A stretch of DNA of 64,000 nucleotides from Arthrobacter_E sp044748305 (GCF_044748305.1 NZ_JBIVFT010000010.1:97411-161410), one strand, 5' to 3'. Shown: positions 8,401-17,382, counted from the first letter of the stretch. Numbers and translations are program-made. Notes: generated by a model not told the origin, from the letters alone.

Positions 8401-10386
8401 GGACTCGTAGACCATCTCCTCATCCAGCTCACCGACGCGTTTGCTGGATTTCGAGTCCTCTTCACCCACCAGGTAGACCCCGAAGAGGCCCCGGTCCGGG
8501 ATGGTGCCACCGGAGACGACCGCGAGGCGCTGCGCACCCGGGCGTCCCTCGATGGTCCCGGCGTTGCGGTCCCAGATGATGCGGGGACGGAGTTCGGAGA
8601 ACTCGTCGCTGGGGTACCGGCCGGCGAGCAGATCCAGTGTGGCGTTGAAAGCGGAGCGGGGCAGGCTCGCGAACGGAGCACAGCGCCGGACCACTGTGAA
8701 CCATTCCTCCACGTCCACCGGGCCAAGTGCGCAGGCCGCGACGGTCTGCTGGGCCAGGATGTCCAGGGGGTTCTGCGGGATCGAGAGTTTCTCGATCCGT
8801 CCGGCCGTCATGCGCTCGACCGTCACGGCCGTGTGGACCAGATCCGCGCGGTGCTTCGGGAAGAGGACGCCCTGACTGACCTCTCCGACCTGGTGCCCGG
8901 CCCGGCCGACGCGCTGAAGGGCGCTCGCCACGGACGGCGGCGACTCCACCTGGATCACCAGATCCACGGCGCCCATGTCGATGCCCAGCTCAAGACTTGA
9001 CGTGGCGACCACGCACCGCAGCCGGCCGGACTTCAAGTCGTCTTCGATCTGGGCCCGCTGTTCCTTGGACACCGAGCCGTGATGGGCCCTGGCCAGGATC
9101 GGCTCAGCCCCGGAGGTCTGGCCGGCCTGGGCCATCATGTGGGCGGGCGTCGAGGTAGAAACCGGCGCCAGACGCCCGACGACGTCGGCGAGGGCCTCCG
9201 CCGCAGCCTGCGGGAGCTGCGGGGCGCCGTCGTCGTCCGTGCCCTCTTCGGCCCAGACATCGGCCAGCTGGCGTTCGGCGTAGATCTCGTTGAGGCGCGC
9301 CGTCAGGCGCTCGGCCAGACGGCGGGAGTTGGCGAAGACGATGGTGGAGCGCCGGGCCAGCACGTGGTCCACGATCTTCTCCTCCACATGGGGCCAGATC
9401 GAAGCCTGGGGCTGAAGCCCGGAGGCGGGGCCGAGGTCGTGGGCCGAGGCGGCCGCCGGAAGGTCCGACATGTCCTCCACCGGGACACTCACGCTCAGTT
9501 CCCAGGTCTTGGCGGCCGGTGGCGCGACCACCGTGACGGGGGATTCGCCGCCCAGGAATTGGGCCACCAGTTCCCGGGGCTCCACGGTGGCCGAGAGCCC
9601 GATCCGCTGGGCGGGCTTGTCCAGGAGTGCATCGAGCCGTTCGAGGGAGACCGCGAGGTGTGTTCCGCGTTTGGTCCCGGCCACGGCGTGCACCTCGTCC
9701 AGGATCACCGTGTCCACGGCCCGCAAGGTCTCCCGGGCGCTGGAGGTGAGCATGAGGAAAAGGGACTCGGGGGTGGTGATCAGGATGTCCGGGGGATGGG
9801 TCAGCAGCCGGCGGCGTTCATTGGCCGGAGTGTCTCCGGAACGGACTCCGACCGTGACGGACGGCGCGGCGAGTCCGAGTCCCTTGGCCGTCTGGGTGAT
9901 GCCGATGAGCGGAGCCCGAAGATTGCGCTCCACATCCACGCCGAGTGCTTTGAGCGGCGAGATGTAGAGGACCCTCGTATGAGTCTTCTCCCTGCGAGGT
10001 GCGCCGGAACGACGTCGCGCCGGGGCTGGGGCGATCTGTTCGGTCTCCGCAAGGCCCGGAATGTCCAAGGTGTCCGGCGCCGGAACCGTTTGAGGTGCGG
10101 GCGGTTCTGCAACCGAGGTGCGCCCGCCGACGCTTTGGACGCCCGAGCCGCTGCCCTGGATGAGGCGGTCCAGTGCCCAGAGGAAGGCTGAGAGGGTCTT
10201 CCCGGAGCCCGTGGGAGCGACCACCAGGGCGTGCTGTCCCCGGGAGATGGCGTCCCAGGCTTCCTCCTGGACACGGGTAGGTGCTGCGAAGGCTCCGGCG
10301 AACCACTCGCGGGTGGCCCGGCCGAAGCGCGCCAGCACGCCGCCGCCGCCCGCTTCGGCGCCGTTCAGCACCGGTTTCTCTGCCAT
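5416..10386 (-). CDS. lhr: Lhr-type superfamily 2 ATP-dependent DNA helicase
   Basis: 1656 aa, start MAEKPVLNG at 10386 (an in-frame start six codons earlier is possible). Motif I is APTGSGKTLSAF, motif II DEVH, motif III SATV, and motif VI VGRAGHQ, followed by the long Lhr C-terminal region with winged helices. Lhr is a 3'-5' translocase that unwinds RNA:DNA hybrids and is induced by DNA damage in mycobacteria. A Pro/Ala/Glu-rich insert of about 50 residues lies between motifs I and Ia, which makes the protein about 120 aa longer than mycobacterial Lhr. It overlaps nei and probably leads the lhr-nei-TPR-mscR-MBL array. Confidence 0.93.
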   Translation of the reverse strand: MAEKPVLNGAEAGGGGVLARFGRATREWFAGAFAAPTRVQEEAWDAISRGQHALVVAPTGSGKTLSAFLWALDRLIQGSGSGVQSVGGRTSVAEPPAPQTVPAPDTLDIPGLAETEQIAPAPARRRSGAPRREKTHTRVLYISPLKALGVDVERNLRAPLIGITQTAKGLGLAAPSVTVGVRSGDTPANERRRLLTHPPDILITTPESLFLMLTSSARETLRAVDTVILDEVHAVAGTKRGTHLAVSLERLDALLDKPAQRIGLSATVEPRELVAQFLGGESPVTVVAPPAAKTWELSVSVPVEDMSDLPAAASAHDLGPASGLQPQASIWPHVEEKIVDHVLARRSTIVFANSRRLAERLTARLNEIYAERQLADVWAEEGTDDDGAPQLPQAAAEALADVVGRLAPVSTSTPAHMMAQAGQTSGAEPILARAHHGSVSKEQRAQIEDDLKSGRLRCVVATSSLELGIDMGAVDLVIQVESPPSVASALQRVGRAGHQVGEVSQGVLFPKHRADLVHTAVTVERMTAGRIEKLSIPQNPLDILAQQTVAACALGPVDVEEWFTVVRRCAPFASLPRSAFNATLDLLAGRYPSDEFSELRPRIIWDRNAGTIEGRPGAQRLAVVSGGTIPDRGLFGVYLVGEEDSKSSKRVGELDEEMVYESRVGDVFALGATSWRIEDITFDRVLVTPAFGQPGKLPFWKGDSLGRPLELGQALGAFVRELSGADTDQAVARCEGIGLDPFAAGNLVAYLREQQQSTTVVPNDKALLVERFHDELGDWRVVLHSPFGMPVHSPWALAVGRRLQERYGLDGSVMAADDGIVLRVPLMEDEPPGAELFLFEPEELERIVTEEVGGSALFASRFRECAARALLLPRQTPGKRQPLWQQRQRAAQLLDVAKKYPQFPIVLETVRECLQDVYDLPSLQDLAGRIQRREIQISETTTAQPSPFARSLLFGYVAQFLYEGDSPLAERRAAALSLDSGLLNELLGRVELRELLDPAVVEQTELELQRLAPDRKLRGVEGSADLLRLLGPLSVEELAARLEEPLGAPDHAAELVSAGRALRVNLQGVERFAAVEDAARLRDGLGVPLPMGVPLAFLEPVADPLGDLVARYARTHAPFTTSELATRLGLGTAVVLSVLKRLTSDGRIVEGEFRPHPTEAGTSAEIGGIPQPESTAQPGLVGGQEWCDAEVLRRLRRRSLAALRAEVEPVDASAFGRFLPIWQNVGTSRSPAQLKGLDGVLTVVDQLSGVPVPASAWETLVLPSRVRDYSPTLLDELMAGGEVLWTGTSSLPGNDGWVSLHLAESAALTLTPDEDFAPSAAQQRILEQLDGGGAFFFRPLKESAGGMDAVLTDEEMLAELWGLVWAGRATGDTFAPVRALLSGGGTAHKQTPRPSRARSLRRPRLGSSHTFPGAGLGSGMEAATLGSTPPLGVGRWSAVLRQPLDPTVRAHALAELLLDRYGVLTRGSVMSEQVPGGFALLYKVLSKLEESGRTRRGYFIEKLGAAQFSVPATVDRLRSFAEDGAARAPEDRVHSTVTLAATDPANPYGAALPWPLLDGASGGHRPGRKAGALVVLVDGRLVIYIERGGKTLLSFTQDEVLLAESAASLVATVRRGAVDRLAMEKVNGQDLLGTPLAAALLEAGAYSTPRGVRLRA

Positions 10387-10453
10387 GTGACCATCTTGCC
10401 CCATGGCCCCGACAGGAATTTGCGGCGGCGCCGGAACCCGCTCCGCGAGAGAC

Positions 10454-11116
10454 TCAGGCGGCCGGGGCGAAGGCCTGAATCGTCAGGAGCTTGACGGCGG
10501 CGTTGGAGCAGCCGTCCTCGGTGACGGGAATGAACATCGGGGTGTTCGTGCCCGGCGCATAAACCCGGTAGCGAGTGGCCGGGACGTGCTGGCAATCGGG
10601 ATGCAGGCCGGCTTGCGAGTACCGCAGCACGGCGGCTGCGGACTGTCCTGGCCGGAGCGTGGCCGGGACGCCGGCGCCACCTTCCTTCTCCGCTGCTGCG
10701 CCGATGGCGGGGCCGGAGTCGCCGGCCGTCAGCTCCACGCGGGCGAAGCCCTGGATGGTGCAGGCCGCGGTGCCGGTGTTCTTCAGCAGGAGCTTGCCGT
10801 AGACGCTTCCGGCCGCCCCGCCCCCGCTCGTGTCGAGTGACGCGGACAAGGAGGCGCCGTCGCAGGGCTGGGGACCGGCGACCGGTGCGCTCGACGTCGG
10901 CGCGGTGCTCGGCGTCGTCGGCTCGGAGGTCATGCTCGGCGTGGGGCTCTCCGAAGGCGTTGACGAACTGGAATTCGACGGACTCGGGCTTGGGCTCGAG
11001 GAGGGGCTGCTGTCCCCGCTCGGGGTGCTGCAGGCGGCCAGTCCCAGCAGGAGCGCCGCGGCGGCAGCTCCCAGAGGGATGGTTCGTGATGTCAGGAACG
11101 TCCTCTGTGTGCTCAT
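10454..11116 (-). CDS. Secreted lipoprotein with DUF4232 domain
   Basis: 220 aa from ATG 11116 (a GTG three codons upstream is possible). The signal sequence ends in the lipobox LAAC. A Ser/Pro/Thr-rich linker of about 50 residues follows, then a DUF4232 beta domain with two conserved cysteine pairs (PCDG ... AACTIQG, DCQHV ... DGCSNA). It is likely anchored outside the membrane. The function of DUF4232 is unknown. It is the only gene between lhr and the ycnI terminator. Confidence 0.8.
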   Translation of the reverse strand: MSTQRTFLTSRTIPLGAAAAALLLGLAACSTPSGDSSPSSSPSPSPSNSSSSTPSESPTPSMTSEPTTPSTAPTSSAPVAGPQPCDGASLSASLDTSGGGAAGSVYGKLLLKNTGTAACTIQGFARVELTAGDSGPAIGAAAEKEGGAGVPATLRPGQSAAAVLRYSQAGLHPDCQHVPATRYRVYAPGTNTPMFIPVTEDGCSNAAVKLLTIQAFAPAA

Positions 11117-11179
11117 GAGTCCCACGATAGACCTGTACCGGCTGAGCTGGGGAAACTGATTCCGCGAGTCAGCTGGAAA

Positions 11180-11218
11180 GGGCGTGGGTCCGCTGTCCCG
11201 GACAGCGGACCCACGCCC
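11180..11218 (-). terminator. Strong terminator hairpin downstream of ycnI
   Basis: Perfect 19-bp arms (gggcgtgggtccgctgtcc / ggacagcggacccacgccc) meeting around 11199. It lies 39 nt past the ycnI stop and before the DUF4232 gene, so it separates the two transcripts. No T-tract, as is common in high-GC actinobacteria. Confidence 0.7.
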
Positions 11219-11256
11219 TCAGGAGCGGACTCGGCGAGAACGCCGGGCGGAACCGA

Positions 11257-11961
11257 CTACTTGGCGGAACGGCGGGTGGCTACGAGCGCCACGCCACCCA
11301 GTACCAGGCCGGCCACACCGGCACCGAGGCCGACCCAGGAGCGGGCCGAAGCGCCGTCGTCCGTGGTGGAGGAGGCCTGCGCAGCTTCCGGGGTGGCGGC
11401 GCCGTGTCCGCCGTGCTCACCACCCGCGACCGCCTGGGTGACGGTGAATGCCGGGGCCGGGGACTTGACCGAATCTTCGTCCTGACCGGCCGCCGGGATC
11501 TGGTTCCAGTCGGTGGAACCGGTGGCGCACTGCTGAAGAGTGGGGAAGTACAGGGTCTTCCCGGCCGCGTCGGGGACCTTGACCGAGAGCACCATGGTGT
11601 CCCGCTGATGTGCGTCCAGCGGGGTCTTCGCCGTGTAGACGATGGCCTTGGTGCGCGTGGTGATGGAGTTCCCGGTGTCGAGCTTCTTCGGGGCGGCGAG
11701 TTTCTCCGTGACCTTGCTGATGGTCCAGTTCGGGTTCACCGTGGGAGTGGCGTCGTCGAGTTCCTCGGGGAGGGTGATGGTCATCTTGGTGGTCGGCTGG
11801 CCATCGCAGCCGTGGGGGACCCCGAAGGTGAGGAGGGCGTACTGCCCCGCACCGGTGACATCCGGGGTGACGCTGACGTGGGCGCTGGCGGCCGCGGCGC
11901 CGGCGAACAGGAGAGCGCCGGCACCGGCGACGGACAGGGTGGACTTGAGAACGCGTGACAT
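11257..11961 (-). CDS. ycnI: YcnI-type copper-binding protein (DUF1775)
   Basis: 234 aa. A signal peptide ends at AAASA so that the mature protein starts with His (HVSVTPDV), the histidine used by YcnI for copper; the conserved Trp of the site is in NPNWTI. After the DUF1775 domain comes a His/Gly-rich stretch (GGEHGGHG) and a C-terminal membrane helix with Arg-rich tail. YcnI proteins bind Cu(II) outside the membrane. It lies 83 nt downstream of a His/Met-rich membrane protein gene on the same strand. Confidence 0.87.
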   Translation of the reverse strand: MSRVLKSTLSVAGAGALLFAGAAAASAHVSVTPDVTGAGQYALLTFGVPHGCDGQPTTKMTITLPEELDDATPTVNPNWTISKVTEKLAAPKKLDTGNSITTRTKAIVYTAKTPLDAHQRDTMVLSVKVPDAAGKTLYFPTLQQCATGSTDWNQIPAAGQDEDSVKSPAPAFTVTQAVAGGEHGGHGAATPEAAQASSTTDDGASARSWVGLGAGVAGLVLGGVALVATRRSAK

Positions 11962-12044
11962 GGTGGCCTTTCGGAGCGCGCGTGAGGGCGCGCAGAAGTA
12001 TATGAAATCCGGCGTATATACCGGGAGGGTCGCAATTTCCGTCG

Positions 12045-12734
12045 TCAGAGGACGACGGCGTGTGGCGGACCCCGCAGCCTGTCACGGCGAAGCGAGCGCA
12101 GCGGCAGCCGGGGCAGCGGCCGTTCGCGAGGAGCCTCGGGCGCCCGGAAAGTCTGCGGGACCGTGAGGCGGAGGAGTTTGAAAAGAGGGCGCAGCCAGGA
12201 AGCCAGGGCCCAGAGTGTCGCCTCTCCCTTGGCCAGCATCAGGGCCATGGCGGCCGTTGCGAGGATGTGCCCGAGCAGCATGAACGGCGAGTGCCCGCCG
12301 GCCGAGTGCATGTCCATCGTGGCGGTGCCGCCCAGGTGCTGCAGCGCCGTGGCCAACGCGGCGCTGTCGTTGTGCTGATGCGCGACGGACATGCCCGGCA
12401 TGGTCATCGGTGCGCCCACCGAGAGATAGGAGAACGCTTCGTGCAGAGCGAGCTGGCCGACGCCGAGCAGCAACGTCATGGCCGGGAGGCGGAGCCGGAA
12501 GCGGGTTGCGAAGACCGCGACGAGGAGCACAAGGGCGAGGATCGCGGCCAGCAAGGGCTCCGGGGGCAATGCCCCGCCGGAGAAGCTGTGGGCGGCGATG
12601 CCCAGGGAGAGCATGCCGACGGCGACGATCCCGGCCCGCAGCAGGTGGAACGGGGCCGGCCGGCGCGAGAAGGCCGCTTCAGACGCGACGCTGCGATGGT
12701 GCGCAAAGGGGGACGCTGGGCGCTGAGACAGCAC
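12045..12734 (-). CDS. Membrane protein with His/Met-rich external loop, copper-linked, paralogue of 16762-17382
   Basis: 229 aa from a GTG at 12734 (VLSQRPASPF) with the ribosome-binding site gaggagg. It has four to five membrane helices and a loop rich in His and Met (MTMPGMSVAHQH, MDMHSAGGH). The segment LLGHILATAAMALMLAKGEA matches the corresponding segment of the gene at 16762, so the two are paralogues. Placed upstream of ycnI in the same direction. Copper binding by the loop is inferred from composition and context; I do not recognise a named family. Confidence 0.7.
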   Translation of the reverse strand: MLSQRPASPFAHHRSVASEAAFSRRPAPFHLLRAGIVAVGMLSLGIAAHSFSGGALPPEPLLAAILALVLLVAVFATRFRLRLPAMTLLLGVGQLALHEAFSYLSVGAPMTMPGMSVAHQHNDSAALATALQHLGGTATMDMHSAGGHSPFMLLGHILATAAMALMLAKGEATLWALASWLRPLFKLLRLTVPQTFRAPEAPRERPLPRLPLRSLRRDRLRGPPHAVVL

Positions 12735-12792
12735 GGTCCCTCCTCGCGGGTGTCGGAATACGGCGGGCGCGGATGGATCGCGCCCGTCCAGT

Positions 12793-13515
12793 CTACGTGG
12801 TGCCGGCCGGCGGGAGGGCGTCGTCGCGTTGCCCGCGGAGCCGGGCGAGCGAGTGCTGCAGCCCGGAGATGAGCGCTTGAAGCCCGAGCTCGAAGGACTC
12901 GTCGGCCACGGCCTGGGCGTAGGCGGCGAGATCCGGCGCCTGGAGTCTCCCGGCGCGTGCTGCGAGGGCCTTGGTGAAGCCCGGGACCTGCGGGGCGAAG
13001 TCGCCCGCTTCGAAGATGTCGGCGGGTGCCACGGCATCCAGGGCCGAGCCCAGGACGAAATTGTCGAGGGAGACGATCGCGCTGACCACTGAATCCTCCG
13101 GCCAGCCCTCGGCGAGGAAGCCTTGGGTGACGGTCTCGTACATGGCGAGTGTGGGATCGGCCCCGGTCAGCGGGGTGGTGGCGAGGAGGGCGATGGCGTG
13201 GGGGTGGGCTGCGAACGCGGTCCGGTAGGAGCGCGCCCAGACGCTGGTGGCCTCGGGCCACGGGAGCCTCCCGAAGCCGGAGGCGTCGATTCCGTCCGTG
13301 ATGAGCTCCCGCATGGAGCTGAGCACGGCGCTCTTGTTGCCCACATGGTGGTACAGCGCGGGGGTCTTCACGCCGAGCTCTTCGGCGAGGGCGGCCATGG
13401 TGAAATCGTCCGGCCCGGTCCGTTTGAGCACGTCAAAGGCGGTGCGCACGATCAACTCGCGATCCAGGACGCTTCGTTTCGGCCGACCGGCGCGGCGTGG
13501 TGCGGCTGTTGACAT
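12793..13515 (-). CDS. TetR-family regulator of the amidohydrolase/transporter module
   Basis: 240 aa, start MSTAAPRRAGRPKRSV at 13515 with gaggggt upstream. The N-terminal TetR helix-turn-helix reads FTMAALAEELGVKTPALYHHVGNK, and the C-terminal half matches the TetR_C ligand domain type. It is divergent from an amidohydrolase and an amino-acid-type permease, and a 17-bp palindrome lies in the gap. It probably represses that pair until a substrate is present. Confidence 0.85.
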   Translation of the reverse strand: MSTAAPRRAGRPKRSVLDRELIVRTAFDVLKRTGPDDFTMAALAEELGVKTPALYHHVGNKSAVLSSMRELITDGIDASGFGRLPWPEATSVWARSYRTAFAAHPHAIALLATTPLTGADPTLAMYETVTQGFLAEGWPEDSVVSAIVSLDNFVLGSALDAVAPADIFEAGDFAPQVPGFTKALAARAGRLQAPDLAAYAQAVADESFELGLQALISGLQHSLARLRGQRDDALPPAGTT

Positions 13516-13568
13516 GACTGACCCCTCTTGCGTGTTGTCCACGTCACAGGTTAGTGTGATCCAGATTT

Positions 13569-13585
13569 ATTTAATGGCATTAAAT
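13569..13585. promoter_or_regulatory. Palindromic operator for the TetR regulator
   Basis: atttaatg-g-cattaaat, a perfect 8-bp inverted repeat in an otherwise GC-rich region, 13 nt upstream of the amidohydrolase start region and between the divergent genes. Flanking ccagat/atctgg extends the symmetry. A bound repressor would block the amidohydrolase promoter and the TetR gene's own. Confidence 0.7.
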
Positions 13586-13598
13586 ATCTGGAGTTGCA

Positions 13599-15230
13599 AT
13601 GGCCCTGACAGTCTTCCATGGTGGCGTGCTGGCCTCCGAGTCCATCGAGTCCGGGACGGCCACCGCGCTCGCCGTGGAGGGTGGCCGCATCGTGGCGATC
13701 GGCGCCGGCGCTGAAGCCTTGCTCGCCAGCGCCGATGACACCGTGGACCTGAACGGGGGCTATCTCGGACCGTCCTTCGCTGATGGGCATGCCCATCCGC
13801 TCTTCGGCGGCATGGAGGATCTGGGCCCCGCCATCCGGTCCTGCCACTCCGTGGAGGAGATCGTCGCGGCCGTGCGCGCCTACGCCGACGCACACCCGGA
13901 AGACGAATGGATCATCGGTGCCAGCTACGACGCCACGCTCGCACCCGGAGGCCTGTTCGACGCCGCCTGGCTGGATGCCGCCGTTCCGGACCGTCCCGTG
14001 ATGCTCAAGGCCTGGGACTACCACACCGTCTGGGTCAATTCCGCTGCACTGAAGGCCGCCGGCATCGACGCCGGGACGCCGGACCCGGACCGCGGGCGGA
14101 TCGTCCGCCGGGAGGACGGCAGCCCCCTGGGGACACTCCAGGAGTACGGCGCCCTCGAACTCGTCGAGAGTGTCGCACCTCGCTATTCCCTCGAACGACG
14201 GGTCGCGGCCCTGGAGGCGGCCACCGGCACCTTGGCAGCCTCCGGCGTGAGCTGGGTCCAGGACGCCTGGGTCATGCAGGAACACCTCGAGGTCTACCTT
14301 GAAGCCGCGCGTCAGGGGCGTCTCCGGACCCGGATGAACCTGGCATTCCTGGCTGAACCCGGCCGCTGGAAGGACACGCTCGACGCTTTCGCCGCCGCCC
14401 GCGCGGCCGTGCAGTCGCTGGAAGGCGGGATGCTCACAGCGAACACTGTGAAGTTCTTCGCCGACGGCATCATCGAGAGCCACACGGCGTGCATGCTCAG
14501 CCCCTACGCCGACTCTCCGGACGACAAGGGGCTGCCCAGTTGGGGCCAGGACGAACTGAACGACGCCCTTGCCGCCGTCGACGGTCTCGGCTTTCAGGCG
14601 CACATTCACGCGATCGGCGATGGCGCCATCCGCATGGCACTCGACGCCATCGAGGAGACGGGCCGTCGTAACGGCCCCCGCGACCGCCGCCCCGTGCTGG
14701 CGCATCTCCAGGTGATCGACCCGGAAGACGTGCCGCGCTTCGCTGAGCTCGGCGTCGTCGCCAATTTCGAGCCGCTCTGGGCTCGCGAGGACGATGTCAT
14801 GAACCTCCTCACCGTTCCGCGTCTGGGGAGTCCCCGCTCCGAACAGCAGTACCCCATCGGGAGCCTCATCGAGCGAGGCGTCCACGTCTCCTTCGGCAGC
14901 GACTGGCCCGTCACCTGCCACGAACCGGTGCCAGGACTCGCGACGGCGGTCACCCGCCAGACCCCCGACCACCTGCCCGCGGGCGGCTGGCTGCCCGCCG
15001 AGCGCGTCGACGTCGACGCCGCCCTGAATGCCTACACCTCCGGCGTCGCCTATCAGGCCTTCGCGGAGGACGACTGGGGCGTCTTGCGCCCCGGCATGAG
15101 CGCCGATCTGGTGCTGCTGTCCCACGACCCCCGGGACATCCCCGCAGAGGAACTCCAGGAGATGCAGGTGCTCGGCACCTGGCTTGCCGGACGCCCGACC
15201 CACTCAGCCCTCCTCCCCACCACGCGCTGA
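13599..15230 (+). CDS. Amidohydrolase family 3 (YtcJ-like)
   Basis: 543 aa, start with ggag upstream. The metal-binding HxH is at DGHAHP (residues 62-67), with later family motifs QAHIHAIGDGAI and SFGSDWPV. These enzymes hydrolyse amide or similar bonds on imported small molecules; no substrate can be assigned. It is followed after 43 nt by an APC permease, so uptake and hydrolysis are likely coupled, under the divergent TetR protein. Confidence 0.88.
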   Translation: MALTVFHGGVLASESIESGTATALAVEGGRIVAIGAGAEALLASADDTVDLNGGYLGPSFADGHAHPLFGGMEDLGPAIRSCHSVEEIVAAVRAYADAHPEDEWIIGASYDATLAPGGLFDAAWLDAAVPDRPVMLKAWDYHTVWVNSAALKAAGIDAGTPDPDRGRIVRREDGSPLGTLQEYGALELVESVAPRYSLERRVAALEAATGTLAASGVSWVQDAWVMQEHLEVYLEAARQGRLRTRMNLAFLAEPGRWKDTLDAFAAARAAVQSLEGGMLTANTVKFFADGIIESHTACMLSPYADSPDDKGLPSWGQDELNDALAAVDGLGFQAHIHAIGDGAIRMALDAIEETGRRNGPRDRRPVLAHLQVIDPEDVPRFAELGVVANFEPLWAREDDVMNLLTVPRLGSPRSEQQYPIGSLIERGVHVSFGSDWPVTCHEPVPGLATAVTRQTPDHLPAGGWLPAERVDVDAALNAYTSGVAYQAFAEDDWGVLRPGMSADLVLLSHDPRDIPAEELQEMQVLGTWLAGRPTHSALLPTTR

Positions 15231-15273
15231 ACACCGCGGGCCCCGGCCGGCGCAGCAGAACGAAAGACCTCCC

Positions 15274-16644
15274 ATGACCTCAACACCCCTCGACCCAGGC
15301 CTTCAGGACCCGGGTTCCGCGAACGGCCAGCGGCCGCGACAGCTCCGCAGAGTCCTCGGCCTGGCCGCTCTGGTGATGTTCGGCCTGAGCTACATGGCTC
15401 CTGTCACGGTCTTCACGACCTTCGGCACGGTCACCCAGATCACCGACGGTCACCTGGCCGCCGCCTATGTGGTCGCGCTGCTGACCATGGTCTTCACGGC
15501 CTTCAGCTACGCCCGCATCTCGCGGGTGATCCCCGCGGCGGGCAGCGCCTACTCGTACACCACGCAGACTTTCGGCGGGCACATCGGCTTCGTGACCGGC
15601 TGGACCCTCATGCTGGACTACCTCTTCCTGCCGATGATCAACTTCCTGCTCGTGGGGCTCTATCTGAACTCCGCGTTCCCGGCCGTTCCCGCCTGGGTCT
15701 TCGCGCTGGTGAGCATCGTGCTGGTGCTCGCGTTCATCTCGATGGGTGTGAAGTTCGTCGGCAAGTTCAGCGGCGTCATCGTGGCCATGGCCGTGGTGAT
15801 CATCGTCGTCTTCATCGCACTGTCCGCGTCCTACCTCTCCGGCCATCCCGCGCCGTCGGTGCTGGCGCCCTTCGAGAGCGGCGACGGGGGAGTGGGGCCG
15901 ATCTTCGCCGGTGCCGCCGTGCTGGCTCTGTCCTTCCTCGGCTTCGACGCCGTTTCAACCCTCTCCGAGGACGCACGGGACGCACAGAAGAACATCCCCC
16001 GTGCCATCGTCATCACCACCGTGCTCGGTGGCGTGATCTTCATCGCCGTCGCCTGGGCGGGCGGACTCGTCTTCCCTGATTGGCATGCCTTCGGCTCCCT
16101 GGACACGGCGGGCATTGAACTCATCGAGAAGGTCGGCGGTCCGGTGCTGAGCGCCATCTTCATCGCGGTGTTCGTCGCCGGCTGCATCGGCTCCGCCATG
16201 ACCAGCCAGGTCAGTGTCAGCCGCATCATCTACGCGATGGGCCGCGACGGCCTGCTGCCGCGCCCGTTCGGCAAATTGCACCCGCGTTTCGGCACGCCGG
16301 TGCTTGCCGCCGTCGCCGTCTCCGCGGTCTCCCTGCTCGCCCTCGTCCTGACGCTGGACATCGCCGCCACCATGATCAGTTTCGGTGCGCTGTTCGCCTT
16401 CTCCATGGTGAACCTCTCCGTGGTGAAGCACTTCTTCTGGGACGGCAAGCGGCGCGGTGCGCTGGACGTGGTCAACTACGTTCTGCTGCCGCTCATCGGC
16501 TTCGCCCTGACGATCTGGCTGTGGACCTCCCTGGCGCCCACGTCCTTCACCGTGGGCCTGTGCTGGATGGCCGTCGGCATCGTCTTCCTGGCTGTCCGGA
16601 CCAAGGGCTTCCGCAAGGCCCCGCCGAAGCTGAGCTTCGACTAG
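15274..16644 (+). CDS. APC-superfamily amino acid/amine permease
   Basis: 456 aa, start MTSTPLDPGL at 15274; 12 hydrophobic segments. The N-terminal family pattern MFGLSYMAPVTVFTTFG and the internal FLGFDAVSTLSEDARD place it in the APC family. It imports amino acids or amines by cation symport; the substrate is probably that of the amidohydrolase upstream, which is inference from co-orientation. Confidence 0.88.
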   Translation: MTSTPLDPGLQDPGSANGQRPRQLRRVLGLAALVMFGLSYMAPVTVFTTFGTVTQITDGHLAAAYVVALLTMVFTAFSYARISRVIPAAGSAYSYTTQTFGGHIGFVTGWTLMLDYLFLPMINFLLVGLYLNSAFPAVPAWVFALVSIVLVLAFISMGVKFVGKFSGVIVAMAVVIIVVFIALSASYLSGHPAPSVLAPFESGDGGVGPIFAGAAVLALSFLGFDAVSTLSEDARDAQKNIPRAIVITTVLGGVIFIAVAWAGGLVFPDWHAFGSLDTAGIELIEKVGGPVLSAIFIAVFVAGCIGSAMTSQVSVSRIIYAMGRDGLLPRPFGKLHPRFGTPVLAAVAVSAVSLLALVLTLDIAATMISFGALFAFSMVNLSVVKHFFWDGKRRGALDVVNYVLLPLIGFALTIWLWTSLAPTSFTVGLCWMAVGIVFLAVRTKGFRKAPPKLSFD

Positions 16645-16682
16645 CGGTGGCCGCACCCGCGGTGCCCCTCCACCCCACTGAC

Positions 16683-16712
16683 TTCGACACTCTGTAGAAA
16701 GTGGAGCATAAT
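16683..16712 (+). promoter_or_regulatory. Candidate sigma-70-type promoter
   Basis: ttcgac (16683-16688), 18-nt spacer, cataat (16707-16712), about 50 nt before the start of the copper-linked membrane protein gene. It would start a separate transcript after the permease gene and fits the higher A/T content here. Confidence 0.4.
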
Positions 16713-16761
16713 CTTCGGTGGATGGGCACCGGCCCTTCCTGAACAGGGGCGGGGAAGGACC

Positions 16762-17382
16762 ATGACGGCACGCGAGGCGAGACTCGTGCGGGGCTGGATC
16801 GCAGCCGCCGCCGCGACGTCGATCGCTGCCGCCTCCCACGTTCTCGCCGGTGGTGCGACACCGGCCGCGGTCATCCTCCTGCTTTCCCTGGCACTGTCCG
16901 GGCTGGTCTGCACGCTGCTCGCCGGTCGGGCGCTTTCCCTGTGGCGGCTCGCCTTGGGCGTCGTCACCAGCCAGGGCCTCTTCCACTGGCTTTTCAGCAT
17001 GGCTCCCGGCGGCATGCACAGCACGATGCCCTCCGGCGCTCCCCACGGAGCCCATGCCGCTCACACGCTCGTTCCTCTTCCCGGCGGAGCCGGAGAGTCC
17101 CTCATGATGGACCACTCCTCCCCGGCCATGTGGCTGGGTCACGCCGTGGCGGCCGCGTTCACCATCGCGGTGCTCCGGCACGGTGAGGTCACGACTCTGC
17201 GCCTCCTGGCTGCACTGCGCATGCGCCTCATCCCGGCCCTGCCGCTGGTCCGGCCACTGGTCATCCGGCCTGACGGGCTGAACAGGCCCGCCGAATGGCT
17301 CGTGATACCACTGCGCAATCTCGGCGTGCCGCTGCTGGCGATGCGCCACCGCGGTCCGCCGCTGCTTCCCACCGTGTCCTGA
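16762..17382 (+). CDS. Membrane protein with His/Met-rich loop, paralogue of 12045-12734
   Basis: 206 aa with ribosome-binding site ggggaagg. Four membrane segments surround a loop dense in His and Met (MAPGGMHSTM, HGAHAAH, MMDHSSP). MWLGHAVAAAFTIAVLRHGE aligns with the other paralogue. It leads a same-strand run CopC, PCuAC and DyP peroxidase, so it likely belongs to periplasm-side copper handling. No named family recognised. Confidence 0.7.
   Translation: MTAREARLVRGWIAAAAATSIAAASHVLAGGATPAAVILLLSLALSGLVCTLLAGRALSLWRLALGVVTSQGLFHWLFSMAPGGMHSTMPSGAPHGAHAAHTLVPLPGGAGESLMMDHSSPAMWLGHAVAAAFTIAVLRHGEVTTLRLLAALRMRLIPALPLVRPLVIRPDGLNRPAEWLVIPLRNLGVPLLAMRHRGPPLLPTVS

Noticed and set aside
9079..10191. 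Long open frame antisense to lhr, and others at 7039-8010
   Set aside because: Shadow of the high-GC helicase gene; no domain, composition biased to Arg/Gly/Ala.
13551..15203. 550-codon open frame antisense to the amidohydrolase
   Set aside because: The plus strand codes for an intact enzyme with metal motifs; the antisense product has no recognisable domain.
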